NCBI GenBank assembly: GCA_947303085.1
Contig: CAMYXP010000002.1
Location: forward strand, 241,719-305,718
Source of the DNA: an uncultured Bacteroidales bacterium
GTDB taxonomy: Bacteria > Bacteroidota > Bacteroidia > Bacteroidales > F082
Length of the DNA stretch: 64,000 nt
Direction: 5' to 3'
The notes under the pieces are model-generated. The model was not told the DNA's origin and did no database searches. It worked only from the letters and a program-made list of their open reading frames with translations. Below are positions 53,003-61,056 of the stretch, in pieces (the first letter of the stretch is position 1; each line of letters opens with the position of its first letter). The translations under genes were made by a program, and so were the position numbers.

Positions 53003-53845
53003 ATGAATTTTAATTTTTCATCATATAAAAGAATCCTATTCATCGTCGGATTAATGCTTGTTTTGTTGCCGCAGAGCCTTTTTGCGCAGCAAAGCAAACC
53101 GTTAAACCTGAAGAATTACGACAACGAGCCGTATCACTTCGGCTTTATCCTGGGTTACAACCAGATGTCGTATGCATTCAAATACGTTGATAATTATTCA
53201 CTTATACCACACAACGCGTCGGAATATCCTAACACCGCCGACCAAAACTTTAACGTCAACGCGACATATTACGCGCGCAGCGTGGAGTCGAAACCACAGC
53301 CAGGATTCACAGTCGGCATCGTCGGGAACCTCCGTCTTAACAGGTATTTCGACCTCCGACTGATACCGTCGCTCAGCTTCGGAACACGAACCATAACATA
53401 TCAGATTTACAAGCAGATGCCTCCCGGCTCAGCCACCAAAAGTGTCGATTTCACACAAAACAAATCCATCTTCTCGACCTTCGTGGAGCTGCCGTTGCAA
53501 GTGAAATACAAGTCGAAACGACTCAACAACATAGCGGGATACATCATCGCAGGCGGAAACCTGAAATTCGACCTCGCCTCACAGAAAAAATCACAAGTCG
53601 ATGTCACCGACGTGAACACCGGCAAGCAGATCACGGTGGTCGACAACATCAAAGTCAAGAAATCCGACCTCGCCTTGGAGCTTGGCGCTGGCTTCGATTT
53701 CTATAACGCCTACTTCAAACTCGGACTTGAAATCAAGATGAGTTTTGGCATGCTGAACATCTTAAATTCTCAAAATTTAATCTACGATTCAAGTATTCAG
53801 ACGCTTAAAAACAAAACTCTTCAAGTTTCGCTGACATTTGAATAA
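53003..53845 (+). CDS. porT: PorT-family outer membrane protein of type IX secretion
   Basis: 280 aa from the ATG at 53003 (MNFNFSSYKRILFIVGLMLVLL, signal peptide to about QSLFAQ). A longer in-frame reading from 52850 overlaps the kinase gene and is not used. An outer-membrane beta-barrel: YHFGFILGYNQMSYAFKY, GIVGNLRLNRYFDLRLIPSLSFGTRTITYQ (in outline) and alternating strands to the end. PorT proteins are needed for T9SS assembly, and this window encodes three predicted T9SS substrates, so the system should be active. Starts 29 bp after the kinase gene. Distinguishing PorT from general PorT-like barrels is by resemblance only. Confidence 0.85.
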   Translation: MNFNFSSYKRILFIVGLMLVLLPQSLFAQQSKPLNLKNYDNEPYHFGFILGYNQMSYAFKYVDNYSLIPHNASEYPNTADQNFNVNATYYARSVESKPQPGFTVGIVGNLRLNRYFDLRLIPSLSFGTRTITYQIYKQMPPGSATKSVDFTQNKSIFSTFVELPLQVKYKSKRLNNIAGYIIAGGNLKFDLASQKKSQVDVTDVNTGKQITVVDNIKVKKSDLALELGAGFDFYNAYFKLGLEIKMSFGMLNILNSQNLIYDSSIQTLKNKTLQVSLTFE

Positions 53846-53938
53846 CGCCTTTTTGTTAAAGTAAATCTTTGATATTCAATTATTTACCTTCATTTTTAAA
53901 AATTTAAAAAATTTTCGCTTTTGTAACGAAAAATGTCG

Positions 53939-53946
53939 TATCTTTG
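53939..53946 (+). promoter_or_regulatory. -7 element for the tRNA-Glu genes
   Basis: TATCTTTG followed by CAGC. Predicted start near 53951, about 15 nt before the first tRNA. Confidence 0.6.
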
Positions 53947-53965
53947 CAGCGCGAAAAAATCAAGT

Positions 53966-54039
53966 GGTCTCTTCGTCTAGTCTGGTTAGGACGTCAGGTT
54001 TTCATCCTGGTAACTCGGGTTCAAATCCCGGAGAGACTA
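53966..54039 (+). tRNA. tRNA-Glu (anticodon TTC), copy 1
   Basis: 74 nt, cloverleaf readable by eye: acceptor GGTCTCT/AGAGACT (one G-U pair), anticodon stem TCAGG/CCTGG with loop TTTTCAT (anticodon TTC), T arm CGGGTTCAAATCCCG, discriminator A. CCA is not encoded (the genomic bases are C then AAA). Confidence 0.97.
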
Positions 54040-54044
54040 CAAAT

Positions 54045-54118
54045 AAGACCTTAGTCGTTAGACATTAGACCTTAGTTAATTTCTGATAAGGTCTAAAATC
54101 TAAAATCTAAAGTCTAAA
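54045..54118 (+). repeat. 30-nt dispersed repeat copy 2 and GGTCTAA words in the tRNA spacer
   Basis: 54045-54074 matches the minus-strand sequence of 4458-4487 at 29 of 30 positions. It is followed by an inverted set of TAAGGTCTAA, AATCTAA, AGTCTAA words (54087-54118); TTAGACCTTA (54065-54074) and TAAGGTCTAA (54087-54096) can pair. It fills the gap between the two tRNA-Glu genes. Confidence 0.8.
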
Positions 54119-54120
54119 TT

Positions 54121-54194
54121 GGTCTCTTCGTCTAGTCTGGTTAGGACGTCAGGTTTTCATCCTGGTAACTCGGGTTCAAATCCCGGAGAGACTA
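54121..54194 (+). tRNA. tRNA-Glu (anticodon TTC), copy 2
   Basis: 74 nt, identical in sequence to the copy at 53966-54039. Starts 155 bp after copy 1. Probably on the same transcript; no separate -7 element in the spacer. Confidence 0.97.
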
Positions 54195-54275
54195 CAAATT
54201 GAAAACGAAGTCAGAAAGCAGGGGGTGCATCAAGAAACCTGTGTTCTGGCTTTTTCAGTTTTTAAACAATAAAAC

Positions 54276-54947
54276 ATGGCAGGAATCCTCTCTTGTAAAA
54301 TCAGAAAAAAATTAGCATCCAATGGCCTTATCGCCATATTGGCTGTTCTTTTTTTCAGTTTTACTAACGTCGGGACTCTCAATGCCCAATACAACGACTT
54401 CACCTTCGGATTCCGCGGCGGCGTTGGCATGTCGACCATGACAGGCTTCGAAAACAACGGACTGAAGATAGGCTTCACCGGCGGTGTCTGCGGACAATAC
54501 AACATCATGCGCAACCACGACATCCTGACTGAGATTTACTACTCAACGGGCGGTCAGCTCTCCGAGAAATGGATTGAAGGCGATGGCGAACAAGTCAAAG
54601 TTTACAGCAAATACAACCTACATTATATTAGTATACCGATAATTTACCAGTATTATTTCACCGACATCCTTGGCGTCGAGGCGGGACCCAATTTCCGCTA
54701 TTGCGTCAACGGTACGATGAAGACCAAAATCGGCAACGAGAGCTGGCATTCGGCAAGTTTCCCCAGAGACAGCTACAACGCCTTCGATTTCGGACTTATT
54801 ATCGGTGTTTTCACAAGCAACCTGCTTCAATACGACGACGTTTTTGTCAGTCTCCGCGCCTATTTCGGCTTCCTCGACGTGATAAAAGAGGTGGGCGCCA
54901 ACAAAAACATCAGCGTGCAGGTCAGTATCGGCTATATGCTTTTCTAA
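54276..54947 (+). CDS. PorT-like outer membrane beta-barrel protein
   Basis: 223 aa. A signal peptide with the longer N-region MAGILSCKIRKKLASNGLIAI and cleavage near LNAQ (residue ~37), then a repeated strand pattern FTFGFRGGVGMSTM, LKIGFTGGVCGQYNI, YISIPIIYQYYFTDILGVEAGPNFRY (in outline) ending in VSIGYMLF with a terminal aromatic. This is the outer-membrane-protein beta-barrel/PorT-like fold. Size fits 8-10 strands. Function unknown. It starts about 80 bp after the second tRNA gene and 1 bp before lplA, so it may be cotranscribed with lplA. Confidence 0.8.
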   Translation: MAGILSCKIRKKLASNGLIAILAVLFFSFTNVGTLNAQYNDFTFGFRGGVGMSTMTGFENNGLKIGFTGGVCGQYNIMRNHDILTEIYYSTGGQLSEKWIEGDGEQVKVYSKYNLHYISIPIIYQYYFTDILGVEAGPNFRYCVNGTMKTKIGNESWHSASFPRDSYNAFDFGLIIGVFTSNLLQYDDVFVSLRAYFGFLDVIKEVGANKNISVQVSIGYMLF

Positions 54948-54948
54948 A

Positions 54949-55905
54949 ATGAAGCCAATCATCCAGTTAATCATTGGTAATCAATACAATCCGCATCTTA
55001 ATCTTGCGGTTGAGAGTTCGCTTTTGGACGAAGGCGACCCGGAAGTCGTGACTATGTTTTTATGGAAGAACCAGCAGACGGTGGTTTACGGCTACAACCA
55101 GAACCCATTCACTGAATGCAATGTGGAACTGTTGTTGTCAGAAGGCGGTCACGCCGCCCGCCGCCGTACCGGCGGCGGCGCCGTATATCATGACTTGGGA
55201 AATCTGAACTTCTCATTCGTCGCGCACAAAAAACACTACGACGTCGCCAAGCAGATGAACGTCATCAAAACCGCGCTGAAATATTTCGGACTCGAAACCG
55301 AAGTGTCGGGACGCAACGACATACTCTTCGACGGACGTAAATTCTCGGGAAACGCCTTTGGAATCTACAAAAACAGACGATTGCACCACGGCACGATTTT
55401 GATTAAGACAGACGGCGAGAAACTGGCAAAATATCTGAAAGTGAACCCTGCCAAGCTACAGAAACACGGAGTGAAATCGGTGGCAAGCCGCATCATCAAC
55501 CTCTCGGAAGTGGCCAATATCACTTCCGATTCGATAATTCCATATCTCTCGAAGGCTTTCGAAGAAGTTTACGAAGCCAAAGCAGAAGTTGTGGATTTCA
55601 ATAGTCTTTTAACCGATAAAGTATTGAAAACCAGAGACTTATTCACATCCGACGAATATCTTTTCGGCAAGTGGCGCAACTTCCATGCCAAGAAATCTGC
55701 TCAGTTCGCATGGGGTCTTGTCGAGCTCGACATGCACGTCAACGAAGAGAAAGGCATCATCGAGAGCATTTCCATCGCCTCCGACGGCCTTGAGCCTGAA
55801 CTCATTGAGGAAACAGAGCGCATTTTGACAGGCGCTAGCATCAAAAAAGCCCCTGATTGCGGCGCAAACCAGGTCGCGAAAGATATTCTTACGCTTATTT
55901 ATTAG
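54949..55905 (+). CDS. lplA: Lipoate-protein ligase A
   Basis: 318 aa. Attaches free lipoate to E2 and H proteins through lipoyl-AMP. RRRTGGGAVYHDLGNLNFSF near 71-90 (lipoate/ATP contacts), GRNDILFDGRKFSGNAF near 122-138 with the conserved Lys in GRKFSGNA, then HHGTILI; the C-terminal ~100 residues form the accessory domain of long-type LplA. Follows the beta-barrel gene with a single base between. Convergent or divergent neighbours absent; the miaB-like gene follows on the same strand with its own promoter. Confidence 0.94.
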   Translation: MKPIIQLIIGNQYNPHLNLAVESSLLDEGDPEVVTMFLWKNQQTVVYGYNQNPFTECNVELLLSEGGHAARRRTGGGAVYHDLGNLNFSFVAHKKHYDVAKQMNVIKTALKYFGLETEVSGRNDILFDGRKFSGNAFGIYKNRRLHHGTILIKTDGEKLAKYLKVNPAKLQKHGVKSVASRIINLSEVANITSDSIIPYLSKAFEEVYEAKAEVVDFNSLLTDKVLKTRDLFTSDEYLFGKWRNFHAKKSAQFAWGLVELDMHVNEEKGIIESISIASDGLEPELIEETERILTGASIKKAPDCGANQVAKDILTLIY

Positions 55906-55924
55906 CACAAAACGGATTTTTTAG

Positions 55925-55932
55925 TAATTTTG
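55925..55932 (+). promoter_or_regulatory. -7 element for the miaB-like gene
   Basis: TAATTTTG followed by CAGCC. Predicted start near 55937; leader about 14 nt. Confidence 0.55.
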
Positions 55933-55950
55933 CAGCCTAATTTTTGAAAA

Positions 55951-57339
55951 ATGAAGTATTTTTTGCTGCCATTGGGCTGTCAGATGAACCGAAGCGACAC
56001 GGAACGCGTGCGTACCGTGCTGCACGGCATGGGTTTCACCGAGACCGACAAGGAAGAGGAAGCCACGATTTTGGGCGTGATAGCGTGTTCGGTGCGCCAA
56101 AAAGGCATCGACAAGGTGTATTCGCGCATCCTGAAATGGAACGAGATGAAGCAAAATCACAACTGCATCACCTTCGTTTCGGGCTGCATCCTCCCTGCCG
56201 ACCGCGAACGTTTCGTAAAGCTGTTCGACCTTGTCTTCACCATGAACGAACTGCCCGATCTGCCAGACATGATTCGTCAATACGGCGTTTTCATCCCGAC
56301 AAAAGACTCAATTGAGCAAGAGCCTGTGTTCCCGTTGGTTGGCATACCTATTAATAGAAATGTAAACCCGTCGGCCAACATGGACCGCTTCTGGGTTATC
56401 AACCCCGACCATCTCTCTGATTTTGAGGCGTTTATCCCGATTCAGAACGGCTGCAACAAATTCTGCACCTACTGCGCCGTGCCTTACACCCGCGGACGCG
56501 AAGTGTCAAGAAAATCCGAGGATATCATCAACGAACTGAAGGAATTAGTCGAAAAAGGATATAAGTCGATAACACTGCTCGGTCAGAACGTCAATTCGTA
56601 TGGCTTAGACAAGAAAGGCGAAGAGATCAATTTCGCGGAACTGCTAAGAAGAATCGGCACTTACGGCGATGCCAGCGGCAAGGAGTTCTGGGTTTACTTC
56701 ACCTCGCCACATCCGCGCGACATGAGCGACGAAGTGATTGAAGTCATCTCGCAATACCGTTGCCTCGGCAAGCAGATTCACCTGCCTATACAGTCGGGCG
56801 ACGACAACATGCTGCAGCGCATGAACCGCAAGCACACATTGGAAGATTATCGTCATATCATCCACACAATCAGAAGGTTACTGCCTGAAGCGACGATTTT
56901 CACTGATATTATCGTGGGATTCACCGGCGAGACCGAAGAAGAGTTTGAGAATTCGCGCAAGGCGATGGAGGAATTCAAATACAACATGGCCTACATCGCA
57001 CAATACAGCGTGCGTCCTGGCGCAGTCGCCTCCTCGTGGGCCGACGACGTGCCGAAGGCCAAGAAACGTGAGCGCTATCACATCCTCACCGACGAGCTGA
57101 TGAAGCACTCACTCGTTTATAATCAAGGACTTATCGGCAAGACGCAGAAGGTTTTGGTCACAGGTTACGACCGCAAAAACGGCTATCTCACCGGCCACAC
57201 CGAAGGCAAAATCGTGATAAGATTCCAGTCGCGCGACAAAAATCTGATAGGTCAAATCGTGACAGTGAAGATCACCAGCGCCACAGCGCTTTCAATAGAA
57301 GGAACTCTCCTTCCCGTCATTTCGAGCGAAACGAAGTGA
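55951..57339 (+). CDS. MiaB-like tRNA methylthiotransferase
   Basis: 462 aa. Radical-SAM methylthiotransferase expected to convert i6A37 to ms2i6A37. All six cysteines are present: Cys10 (GCQMN), Cys46 (IACSVRQKG, where MiaB usually has NTCSxR), Cys79 (SGCIL), and radical-SAM Cys168, Cys172, Cys175 (NGCNKFCTYC). The C-terminal TRAM domain begins near 390. The altered surroundings of Cys46 and Cys79 make it a divergent member, so another methylthio substrate is possible. The last eight codons and the stop (PVISSETK) come from a 41-bp dispersed repeat at 57313-57353, so the C-terminus was probably changed by that element. Confidence 0.88.
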   Translation: MKYFLLPLGCQMNRSDTERVRTVLHGMGFTETDKEEEATILGVIACSVRQKGIDKVYSRILKWNEMKQNHNCITFVSGCILPADRERFVKLFDLVFTMNELPDLPDMIRQYGVFIPTKDSIEQEPVFPLVGIPINRNVNPSANMDRFWVINPDHLSDFEAFIPIQNGCNKFCTYCAVPYTRGREVSRKSEDIINELKELVEKGYKSITLLGQNVNSYGLDKKGEEINFAELLRRIGTYGDASGKEFWVYFTSPHPRDMSDEVIEVISQYRCLGKQIHLPIQSGDDNMLQRMNRKHTLEDYRHIIHTIRRLLPEATIFTDIIVGFTGETEEEFENSRKAMEEFKYNMAYIAQYSVRPGAVASSWADDVPKAKKRERYHILTDELMKHSLVYNQGLIGKTQKVLVTGYDRKNGYLTGHTEGKIVIRFQSRDKNLIGQIVTVKITSATALSIEGTLLPVISSETK

Positions 57340-57353
57340 AGTCGAGAAATCTC
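57313..57353 (+). repeat. CCCGTCATTTCGA 41-bp repeat, copy 1
   Basis: Element starting CCCGTCATTTCGAGCGAAAC and ending GAGAAATCTC. It agrees with 58653-58693 at 35 of 41 positions. The first 27 bases are the end of the miaB-like reading frame. This sequence family occurs widely in Bacteroidota intergenic DNA, from general knowledge. Confidence 0.85.
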
Positions 57354-57362
57354 ATATAAAAA

Positions 57363-58652
57363 ATGAAAATCGCCTTTAAGACATTAGGTTGCCGCTTAAA
57401 CCTCTACGAGACCGACGCCCTCGCGTCGCAGTTCAAGGAGGCGGGTTACGACGTGGTGGAAAACGACGAAAACGCTGATGTTTACGTCGTGAATACCTGC
57501 ACCGTAACCAACCAGAGCGACCAGAAATGTCGTCAGGCAATCAACCAGATCAGGCGCTCCCACCCTGCCGCCATCATCGCGGCGATGGGCTGCATGGTGA
57601 ATCACCGCAAACAAGAGATGCTCGACAGCGGTGTCATAGACTATGCCATTGATAATGAACGTAAATACGCACTGTTCAGCATCATCGACAGCCACGTGAA
57701 AGGCGAAGCCGTTGATCCAGAAGGCTTCGACAAGGATTTGTTCAGCTATCGTCCGGCCTACAGCACCTTCCACACCCGCAGTTTGATCAAGATCCACGAC
57801 GGATGCAATAATTTCTGCTCGTACTGCATCATCCCGAACGTGCGAGGCCGAGCCACCAGCCGTCCAGCGGAGGAGATTTACGAAAACATCCGCAGTGTAG
57901 TGGCGCATGGGTTTAAAGAGGTCGTCCTGACAGGCGTGAACATGGGGCGCTATCATTATCTAGATATTGATTTTGAACATCTTATCGAGAATATTTTAAA
58001 AATCGAAGGCGATTTTCGAGTTCGTATCTCATCAATCGAGCCTGACAACTTCAGCGACAAGTTTTTGAGTCTGTTCGACAACCCGAAACTCGCTCCGCAC
58101 ATGCACATCTGTCTTCAGAGCGGTGCCGAAAACACGCTCAAAGAGATGCATCGGCATTACACAGCAGCACAATTCAAAGAGATGTGCGACCGCATCAAAA
58201 CGGCGATTCCTGATTTCAACATTACGACTGATGTCATCGTCGGTTTCCCAGGAGAATCAGAATCCGATTTCGCTGAGAGTGCAGAACTATGTAAATCCAT
58301 CGGTTTCAGCCACATCCACACTTTCAAATACTCTGTCAGGACTGGCACGAAGGCGGCAACGATGCCTAATCAAGTTCCAGAATCGGTGAAGACCGAGCGC
58401 AGCGCCATCATCCGACAGATTTCGGTTGAAAACAAGCTCAAATATTTCAACCAAATGCTCGGGAAGCCGCAAAAAATGCTCATCGAGCGTGTGATGGCTG
58501 ACGGAACGGCAAGAGGCTACGGCGAGAACTACATTCCACTTCGCCTGAAAGCCAATAACTTAGAAAAAAACACCTTCGTCAATGTGGTTCTGAGCGACAT
58601 TATTAATAAAGGTGACAATTCGGAAATTATTGCCATTCTCGCAAATCTCTAG
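57363..58652 (+). CDS. mtaB: tRNA (t6A37) methylthiotransferase MtaB
   Basis: 429 aa. Converts t6A37 to ms2t6A37. N-terminal cysteines Cys10 (LGCRLN), Cys46 (VNTCTVTNQSDQK), Cys77 (MGCMV), and radical-SAM Cys148, Cys152, Cys155 (DGCNNFCSYC); IPNVRGRATSR follows. The TCTVTNQSDQKCR and GCRLN features are the MtaB type rather than MiaB. C-terminal TRAM domain begins near 370. The second of two methylthiotransferase genes in a row with 23 bp between. Its stop (58650-58652) is followed directly by copy 2 of the 41-bp repeat. Confidence 0.94.
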   Translation: MKIAFKTLGCRLNLYETDALASQFKEAGYDVVENDENADVYVVNTCTVTNQSDQKCRQAINQIRRSHPAAIIAAMGCMVNHRKQEMLDSGVIDYAIDNERKYALFSIIDSHVKGEAVDPEGFDKDLFSYRPAYSTFHTRSLIKIHDGCNNFCSYCIIPNVRGRATSRPAEEIYENIRSVVAHGFKEVVLTGVNMGRYHYLDIDFEHLIENILKIEGDFRVRISSIEPDNFSDKFLSLFDNPKLAPHMHICLQSGAENTLKEMHRHYTAAQFKEMCDRIKTAIPDFNITTDVIVGFPGESESDFAESAELCKSIGFSHIHTFKYSVRTGTKAATMPNQVPESVKTERSAIIRQISVENKLKYFNQMLGKPQKMLIERVMADGTARGYGENYIPLRLKANNLEKNTFVNVVLSDIINKGDNSEIIAILANL

Positions 58653-58693
58653 CCCGTCATTTCGACCGAAGCGAAGCGGAGTGGAGAAAACTC
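58653..58693 (+). repeat. CCCGTCATTTCGA 41-bp repeat, copy 2
   Basis: Starts on the base after the mtaB stop codon: CCCGTCATTTCGACCGAAGC ... GTGGAGAAAACTC. Six differences from copy 1. Confidence 0.85.
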
Positions 58694-58748
58694 AAAATCA
58701 AGTTGAAAAATTTTTTAAAAATTTTGTTTTTTGTATTCAAAAAAGTTG

Positions 58749-58756
58749 TAATTTTG
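58749..58756 (+). promoter_or_regulatory. -7 element for rpsT
   Basis: TAATTTTG followed by CAGTCCG, near-ideal Bacteroidota form. Predicted start near 58761; leader about 43 nt. Confidence 0.65.
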
Positions 58757-58803
58757 CAGTCCGAAAATTAAAGAAGTAAAAAAGAATAAAATATTAATAA
58801 AAA

Positions 58804-59058
58804 ATGGCAAATCACAAATCTTCACTGAAGAGAATCCGTCAAACAGAAAACAGACGTTTACACAACCGCTTCTATGCTAGAGCAATGCGTTCAGCAGTCA
58901 GAAGCTTCAGAGCTTTAACAAGCAAGAGCGAAGCTGAATCAAAGCTTTCAGAAATGTACAAAACTATTGACCGCGTGGCAAAACATGGTATCATCCATCG
59001 TAACAAAGCCGCTAACTTGAAGTCAAAACTTGCACACTTCACAGCAAAATTAGCATAA
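58804..59058 (+). CDS. rpsT: Ribosomal protein S20
   Basis: 84 aa, standard length. Small, basic and helical: MANHKSSLKRIRQTENRRLHNR (in outline) at the start, KTIDRVAKHGIIHRNKAANLKSKLA near the end. Binds 16S rRNA early in 30S assembly. Single gene with a good -7 element upstream and a hairpin terminator at 59079-59112. Confidence 0.97.
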   Translation: MANHKSSLKRIRQTENRRLHNRFYARAMRSAVRSFRALTSKSEAESKLSEMYKTIDRVAKHGIIHRNKAANLKSKLAHFTAKLA

Positions 59059-59078
59059 TTTTATTTAAAGATATCGTC

Positions 59079-59112
59079 AAAGTTCTTCCTGTCCGCAGGG
59101 AGAACTTTTGTC
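59079..59112 (+). terminator. rpsT terminator
   Basis: Stem AAAGTTCTTCCTG (59079-59091) with CAGGGAGAACTTT (59096-59108), one G-T pair, loop TCCG, followed by a short T run. Ends 20 bp before radC. Confidence 0.7.
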
Positions 59113-59128
59113 GTATAAACCGAAAATT

Positions 59129-59824
59129 ATGAAGCCCAAAACAATCCAGTCGATAAAAAACTGGGCGACAGAAGACCGCCCGCGTGAGAAGATGCTCGAG
59201 AAAGGCCGCGAAGCCCTCTCCGACGCAGAACTTATAGCCATACTGATAGGCTCAGGCAACAGCAGCGAGACAGCCGTCGATTTGTCGAGACGCATTTTGA
59301 AAGACGCCGACGACAACCTCATCAACCTTTCGCAAATGAGTATCAACGAGTTGATAAGCTACAACGGCATTGGCACCGCGAAAGCCGTGAGCGTGGTGGC
59401 GGCACTCGAACTCGGGCGAAGACGACGTTTCGCGGAAGCGGCACAACAGCCCAAAATAAGCAACAGCAAAGACGCTTTCGAGTATTTCTACATGCATATC
59501 TCGGACTTGGAACACGAACAGTTTTGGATCATGCTCCTTAACCCCGCCAACAAAGTGATAAAAGTGACGAGGATAAGCGTAGGCGGAGTGAACGGCACTT
59601 CGGCCGACCCGAAGCGCATCTTCAAGATAGCCATTGATAATCAAGCGACTGCGATAATGCTTTGCCACAACCACCCCTCGGGAAACGTGGAGCCTAGCGA
59701 CAAAGACAAAGCCCTCACACGCAACATCGCGAACGGCGGAAAACTGCTCGAAATAAAAATTTTGGATCATATTATCGTTGGTATCAATAATTATTTTAGT
59801 TTTGCAGATTCTGGATTGATATGA
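59129..59824 (+). CDS. radC: RadC-family JAB/MPN domain protein
   Basis: 231 aa from the ATG at 59129 (MKPKTIQSIKNW); an in-frame TTG at 59108 lies in the terminator and is rejected. N-terminal helix-hairpin-helix part (IKNWATEDRPREKML, ELISYNGIGTAKAVS near 74-88) then a JAB metalloprotease-like domain with the His-x-His-x7-Ser-x2-Asp set LCHNHPSGNVEPSDKD near 180-195. Historically linked to DNA repair, but its biochemical role is uncertain. Overlaps wecB by ATGA, so the two are coupled. Confidence 0.94.
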   Translation: MKPKTIQSIKNWATEDRPREKMLEKGREALSDAELIAILIGSGNSSETAVDLSRRILKDADDNLINLSQMSINELISYNGIGTAKAVSVVAALELGRRRRFAEAAQQPKISNSKDAFEYFYMHISDLEHEQFWIMLLNPANKVIKVTRISVGGVNGTSADPKRIFKIAIDNQATAIMLCHNHPSGNVEPSDKDKALTRNIANGGKLLEIKILDHIIVGINNYFSFADSGLI

Positions 59825-60957
59825 AAATAGTAACGGTAATAGGGGCAAGACCCCAGATAATTAAGGCGGCGGCGTTGAGTCGCGCCATCAGCGAGCACTT
59901 CAGCAAAGAGGTGCAGGAAGTGATTGTGCACACCGGCCAGCACTACGACGACAACATGTCGCAGGTGTTTTTCGACGAGCTGGGCATCCCGCAACCAGAT
60001 TATAATTTAGGTGTTGGCTCAGCGTCGCACGGCGTGCAGACAGCCAAGATGATTGAAGGCATACAAGAGATCCTTTTGAAAGAAAAACCAGATTATCTTG
60101 TGCTTTACGGCGACACCAACTCAACTCTCGCAGGTGCCATCGCGGCATCGAAGATTCACGTCCCGATAGTACACATCGAGGCTGGACTGCGCTCGTTCAA
60201 CAAGTCGATGCCAGAGGAAATCAACCGCATCTGCTGCGACCACTGCTCCACCCTGCTCTTCTCGCCTACCGCCACAGGCTTTAAAAACCTTGTCAACGAA
60301 GGCTTTAACCCTGACAACAAAAAGAAATTCACCATCGACAACCCAGGCATATATCATTGCGGCGATGTGATGTACGACAACAGCAAACATTTTGCGAATG
60401 TCGCCGACCAGAAGTCACAAATTCTTGATAAAGAAGGACTTAGAGGCGTCGACTACGTGCTTTGCACCATTCATCGCGACAACAACACCGACCAGCCAGA
60501 GCGTTTGAACGCCATTTTCAATGCTTTGCTGAAGATTTCCGAGGAAAAGACCATCGTTCTGCCTTTGCATCCAAGGACATCTAAGTTGTTGAATACCAAT
60601 CTTAAAGAAGATTTATTTAACAAGATTTCCGACAATAAGAACATCAAGATTATGCCTCCGGCATCGTTTTTTGACATGATTGTGCTGGAGCGTCACGCAC
60701 AGATGGTCGTCACCGACTCGGGCGGAGTGCAGAAAGAGGCGTTTTTCTTCCAGAAGCCGTGTCTCATCTTGCGCAGCGAGACCGAGTGGAAAGAAATCGT
60801 GGAATGCGGAGCTGCAGTAATAACTGACGCCGACGAGGATAAAATCGTCGAGTCTTTCAACAATTTCATGGAGAATCCGCCACACAACTACCCCGAAATT
60901 TTCGGCGACGGCAACGCGGCGGTGTTTATCTGCAATGAAATGTTGGAAAATTTTTAA
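59821..60957 (+). CDS. wecB: UDP-N-acetylglucosamine 2-epimerase (non-hydrolysing)
   Basis: 378 aa. Makes UDP-ManNAc from UDP-GlcNAc for surface polysaccharides. GT-B-like fold: IGARPQIIKAAAL near 7-19, YGDTNSTLAGAIAA near 100, HIEAGLRSFNKSMPEEINR near 117-135, HP-R segment near 251, TDSGGVQKEAFFFQKPCL near 299-316 with the conserved Glu. Start ATG within the radC stop. No other polysaccharide genes follow, so it is an isolated member rather than part of a cluster. Confidence 0.94.
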   Translation: MKIVTVIGARPQIIKAAALSRAISEHFSKEVQEVIVHTGQHYDDNMSQVFFDELGIPQPDYNLGVGSASHGVQTAKMIEGIQEILLKEKPDYLVLYGDTNSTLAGAIAASKIHVPIVHIEAGLRSFNKSMPEEINRICCDHCSTLLFSPTATGFKNLVNEGFNPDNKKKFTIDNPGIYHCGDVMYDNSKHFANVADQKSQILDKEGLRGVDYVLCTIHRDNNTDQPERLNAIFNALLKISEEKTIVLPLHPRTSKLLNTNLKEDLFNKISDNKNIKIMPPASFFDMIVLERHAQMVVTDSGGVQKEAFFFQKPCLILRSETEWKEIVECGAAVITDADEDKIVESFNNFMENPPHNYPEIFGDGNAAVFICNEMLENF

Positions 60958-60986
60958 AAAAGTGTCGGGCGTATTGAATTTTTTTG

Positions 60987-60994
60987 TATTTTTG
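60987..60994 (+). promoter_or_regulatory. -7 element for the rpsF operon
   Basis: TATTTTTG followed by CAGACT. Predicted start near 60999; leader about 58 nt, long enough to hold a regulatory structure, though none is evident. Confidence 0.65.
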
Positions 60995-61056
60995 CAGACT
61001 TAAAAATAAACAACATTAGTTTTAACGTAATTATTTAATAATCAACAAATTAAATT

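Noticed and set aside
54045..54118. CRISPR-like array from repeated GGTCTAA words
   Set aside because: Units are short, irregular and in both orientations, with no unique spacers of constant length and no cas genes.
59108..59128. TTG start for radC
   Set aside because: Lies in the T-tract of the rpsT terminator; the ATG at 59129 gives the normal RadC N-terminus.
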